In this document: in pieces, positions 5,166 through 6,870 of the stretch
Layout: each line of letters begins with the position of its first letter
How positions within the stretch are numbered: position 1 is the first letter of the stretch
Source: Flavobacteriaceae bacterium
GTDB taxonomy: Bacteria; Bacteroidota; Bacteroidia; Flavobacteriales; Flavobacteriaceae
Direction of reading: 5' to 3'
Assembly (NCBI GenBank): GCA_002687665.1
Contig: NZAX01000119.1
Location: forward strand, 1 to 6,870
DNA length: 6,870 nt
Made by a program: the position numbers and the translations under genes
The notes under the pieces: generated by a model
What the model was told of the DNA's origin: nothing
Seen by the model: the letters and a program-made list of their open reading frames with translations, nothing else
Database searches by the model: none

Positions 5166-5241
5166 GCTCCGATAGCTCAGTTGGTAGAGCAGCTGATTTG
5201 TAATCAGCAGGTCGTCCGTTCAAGTCGGACTCGGAGCTCCA
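5166..5241 (+). tRNA. tRNA-Thr (anticodon TGT)
   Basis: Complete 76-base cloverleaf with the 3' CCA encoded. The acceptor stem GCTCCGA (5166-5172) pairs with TCGGAGC (5231-5237). The D stem is GCTC/GAGC (5175-5178, 5187-5190) and the anticodon stem GCTGA/TCAGC (5192-5196, 5204-5208). The loop TTTGTAA puts TGT at 5199-5201, reading ACA. The variable loop is AGGTC. The T stem GTCCG/CGGAC (5214-5218, 5226-5230) encloses TTCAAGT. The discriminator is T (5238) and CCA is 5239-5241. G1-C72 and C2-G71 fit bacterial threonyl-tRNA synthetase identity. It follows the TAA of the gene at 4794-5165 with no spacer, so it must be cut out of a message. It probably helps translate ACA, a frequent Thr codon in this AT-rich genome. 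Confidence 0.96.
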
Positions 5242-5253
5242 CCTTACAAATGG

Positions 5254-5261
5254 TATAAATA
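5254..5261 (+). promoter_or_regulatory. T4-type late promoter TATAAATA
   Basis: Perfect eight-base match to the T4 late promoter consensus, in the short gap between the tRNA (ends 5241) and the next ATG (5267), so it is not constrained by a coding frame or a stop codon. T4-like late promoters lack a -35 element and rely on gp55/gp33/gp45-type factors. With usual spacing the transcript would begin at about 5267, the A of the ATG itself. Confidence 0.55.
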
Positions 5262-5266
5262 GATAT

Positions 5267-5827
5267 ATGAGAGTAGTAGACACATTAATAGTTTTTCGTA
5301 TTCTAAAGATGTTAACAACACCTTGGGAAAAGTATGATGCATATAAACTGGGTATTATCGATAAAAAAGGGTCTAGAGTTAAAGACAAAAAAATCGAATC
5401 CAGTAAAGAAAAGAAATCATATACTTTACTTCATAGATTAGTTTTCAACCTAAAAAGAATCGTAAATAAAGTTCCGTTTGGTAAGACTGCATTCGCATCT
5501 TACGCTATCGCACTATTGTTATTAAAAGAAGAGACAAAGTTAGACGAAGACCAAATGGACGAGTTATGTGAAAAGTTCTATAGACACATAAAAGAAAACA
5601 ATATTTTAGAACCTGATATGCTTACTGAAGCTAACATGGTTCCTACTCTTCAAGTCGGACATACCTACAGACTAAAAAGACAACTTCTAGAACAAAATGA
5701 CACAACCTATCTTCCCAAATCAGAAGTAAAAATAGTTGCAGAACATAGTATGGTATTCGGAATAACAGCGTATGTAGGATTTATAAACAACGATAGGGTT
5801 TTGGTAACAGGCGATGAGTTATACTAG
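5267..5827 (+). CDS. Conserved T4-like phage protein: helical N-domain plus small beta C-domain (186 aa)
   Basis: From memory this resembles a conserved protein of marine T4-like phages, without known function. Residues 1-88 hold the recognisable core: FRILKMLTTPWEKYDAYKLG (10-29), IIDKKG, then YTLLHRLVFNLKRIVNKVP (52-70) and the start of FGKTAFASYAIALLLLKEE. This is an all-helical domain; its hydrophobic helix at about 74-87 is short and may be buried rather than in a membrane. An acidic linker (about 88-120) leads to a compact beta domain (127-186) with LQVGHTYRLKRQ, YLPKSEVKIVAE, FGITAYVGFI and RVLVTGDELY, similar to small SH3- or KOW-like barrels. The ATG at 5267 has no ribosome binding site. 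An in-frame ATG at 5309 would cut into the conserved core, so I keep 5267 and infer a leaderless or coupled start. The 3' end overlaps the phosphatase gene by 14 bases. Confidence 0.85.
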   Translation: MRVVDTLIVFRILKMLTTPWEKYDAYKLGIIDKKGSRVKDKKIESSKEKKSYTLLHRLVFNLKRIVNKVPFGKTAFASYAIALLLLKEETKLDEDQMDELCEKFYRHIKENNILEPDMLTEANMVPTLQVGHTYRLKRQLLEQNDTTYLPKSEVKIVAEHSMVFGITAYVGFINNDRVLVTGDELY

Positions 5828-6590
5828 AAAACATTTATCCGTTCTATTTGAAAACATAGACTATATGGTTTTCAAACCACAAGACGAACTTAAAAGACCC
5901 AAATATGAAAAATTAGAAATTTGGAAAGACGGTTGGGAAACCATAATGTTGGGTGCATATCCTAAAGGGGAAGAAGCTGTTGGTAAAGAAATTAGAGAAG
6001 TAAAAGATTATTATCTAAACGCAACAGACGAACAAAAAGAACAGTATGAAAATTGTGACGAAGATGCATCATACTATATCAAAGAATATATGGATAAAGA
6101 AGATTTGGATTATGATTCAGATACAATAGAGTATATTGAAAAACAATGTAGTCCAATCATTAAACACCATAAAAATCATTTCAATCGTGCAAGACCATAT
6201 CAGGTTGCAGATAAACTTGATATAGACTTCAGTAGATTTATTACTGATACTGCAAAGACACCGTCATACCCAAGTGGACATACAACACAACCATTTGTAG
6301 TTGCAGAATACTACAGTAAATTATATCCACAACACCGTGCAGGACTTATGAATGGTGCAAAGATTAGTGGATTCGGAAGAGTGATTGCAGGATTACACTA
6401 TCCGTCTGATTATGAAGCGGGTGTAAAACTTGGAAAAGAACTTATGGAGTTTATGGACTTTGGTAAGTTAAAAGAAGATGCACCAATGAACGCAACTGGT
6501 GGTGCGATAAGTATGCCACCAACAATGAAAAAGAAAAAGAAGAAGAGAATGCCAGACGATGCATTCAAGGTACTAAAGCGAAAACTTTAG
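5814..6590 (+). CDS. PAP2-family phosphatase, soluble, with lysine-rich C-terminal tail (258 aa)
   Basis: All three signature motifs of the type 2 phosphatidic acid phosphatase/class A acid phosphatase/vanadium haloperoxidase superfamily are present: K120-x6-R127-P128, P153-S154-G155-H156, and R189-x5-H195-x3-D199 (GRVIAGLHYPSD, with Gly where Ser is common before Arg). In this family H195 is the nucleophile forming a phosphohistidine and H156 the acid, so hydrolysis of a phosphate monoester is expected; the substrate cannot be read. There is no signal peptide or membrane helix, so it would act in the host cytoplasm or in a virion, unlike most bacterial relatives. The N-terminal ~110 residues are acidic and helical. 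After the catalytic domain come a linker (MNATGGAISMPPT) and a basic tail with seven consecutive lysines (239-244 plus neighbours) ending KVLKRKL. The start overlaps the upstream gene by 14 bases, indicating coupling. Confidence 0.9.
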   Translation: MSYTRKHLSVLFENIDYMVFKPQDELKRPKYEKLEIWKDGWETIMLGAYPKGEEAVGKEIREVKDYYLNATDEQKEQYENCDEDASYYIKEYMDKEDLDYDSDTIEYIEKQCSPIIKHHKNHFNRARPYQVADKLDIDFSRFITDTAKTPSYPSGHTTQPFVVAEYYSKLYPQHRAGLMNGAKISGFGRVIAGLHYPSDYEAGVKLGKELMEFMDFGKLKEDAPMNATGGAISMPPTMKKKKKKRMPDDAFKVLKRKL

Positions 6591-6600
6591 TTTTTACAAT

Positions 6601-6870
6601 ATGAAATATTTGAATTGGTTAGCACTGGTAACCAGTGTTGGAATCGCAGGAATAGCTGCGTATTTCTCAGTACTCGGACTTGCAACTATATTTGCAGGTG
6701 CATTTATGGGTATTGTAATCATGGCAGGTGCATTAGAGTTTGGTAAAATCATTACTGCAGCTTATCTCCACCTCTTTTGGGATAGACTCAATTATCAAAA
6801 ATGGATTATGACCTTAATGGTCTTTGTTCTTATGTTGATAACTTCACTGGGAATATTCGGATACCTATCA
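6601..6870 (+). CDS. Multi-helix membrane protein of marine phages, 3' end outside window
   Basis: The frame runs from the ATG at 6601 to the right edge (90 codons) without a stop. The N-terminus is strongly hydrophobic: NWLALVTSVGIAGIAAYFSV and LGLATIFAGAFMGIVIMAGA (about 5-44) form two close helices. A conserved-looking LEFGKIITAAYLHLFWDRL follows, then a third helix WIMTLMVFVLMLITSLGIFG (about 68-87). From memory this matches a family frequent in marine phage genomes and metagenomes with the pattern VIMG..LE..K..TA..L and LM.ITS.GIFG.LS; its role is unknown, though longer members continue into a coiled-coil region. An envelope-interacting, tail-tip or injection role would be inference. The start is 10 bases after the phosphatase stop. 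No Shine-Dalgarno is visible (TTTTTACAAT precedes the ATG), so coupling to the upstream gene is likely. Confidence 0.8.
   Translation, partial: MKYLNWLALVTSVGIAGIAAYFSVLGLATIFAGAFMGIVIMAGALEFGKIITAAYLHLFWDRLNYQKWIMTLMVFVLMLITSLGIFGYLS

Noticed and set aside
5166..5241. tRNA as a prophage attachment site
   Set aside because: There is no integrase, no second copy of the tRNA 3' end in the window, and the context is a lytic T4-like late region.
5152..5388. Minus-strand frame crossing the tRNA
   Set aside because: It runs through a complete tRNA gene and the TATAAATA motif and resembles no protein.
5814..5827. Frameshift or fusion between the two-domain protein and the phosphatase
   Set aside because: Both proteins are complete in their own frames with sensible ends; a 14-base overlap is ordinary for phage genes.
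6581..6600. Hairpin AAAAC-TTTA-GTTTT followed by TACAAT as a terminator
   Set aside because: Only one GC pair in a five-pair stem; too weak, and the next gene starts 6 bases later without its own ribosome binding site.
1..6870. CRISPR array, insertion sequence or toxin-antitoxin pair
   Set aside because: No spaced direct repeats, terminal inverted repeats, transposase or recognised toxin fold was found on either strand.

Overview
The window reads as part of the late (virion-protein) region of a marine T4-superfamily myovirus, of the kind that infects SAR11 bacteria, cyanobacteria or similar hosts. Supporting signs are: every gene on the + strand with almost no intergenic DNA (1- to 14-nt overlaps or short gaps); low GC (roughly a third); T4/cyanophage-type late promoter motifs (NATAAATA); a phage-borne tRNA-Thr(TGT); and several small proteins that resemble conserved families of marine T4-like phages. 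These family matches are from memory and were not searched. No terminase, portal, major capsid, sheath, baseplate or replication gene is visible, so placement within the genome is inferred.

Layout. (1) 2-1426: a large protein of unknown function whose frame is open at the left edge, with a very AT-rich first ~185 bases. (2) 1446-3215: five small proteins tightly packed with ATGA or TAATG junctions. Two are strikingly acidic (1706-2017 and the tail of 2014-2355) and one is basic (2670-3215), which suggests scaffold/core or virion-accessory proteins. (3) 3234-4081: a beta-rich pair, a 'MALWG' protein with an Ig-like domain after the strongest ribosome binding site in the window, and an 87-aa companion. 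(4) 4086-4753: a protein whose N-terminus closely resembles the T4 capsid targeting sequence, overlapped by a small helical protein that shares the opening motif IRAMWE (and 19 identical bases) with the gene at 2359. (5) 4754-4793: a 40-base gap with a small hairpin, a T-run and a CTAAATA motif. (6) 4794-5241: a conserved small T4-like phage protein followed with zero spacing by tRNA-Thr(TGT). (7) 5254-6590: a perfect TATAAATA, then a two-domain conserved phage protein overlapping by 14 nt a soluble PAP2-type phosphatase with all three catalytic motifs and a lysine-rich tail. (8) 6601-6870: start of a multi-helix membrane protein cut by the right edge.

How the genes may work together: the arrangement fits a late operon with internal promoters, producing small head or virion proteins, a beta-sandwich surface or decoration candidate, a probable internal capsid protein, and an enzyme that could act on phosphate esters during infection or be carried in the virion. 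Most functions are unknown and are stated as such. The most promising points are the capsid-targeting-like N-terminus at 4086, the IRAMWE tag shared by two unrelated small proteins, the phosphatase with its odd tail, and the TATAAATA whose geometry implies a leaderless or nearly leaderless message.
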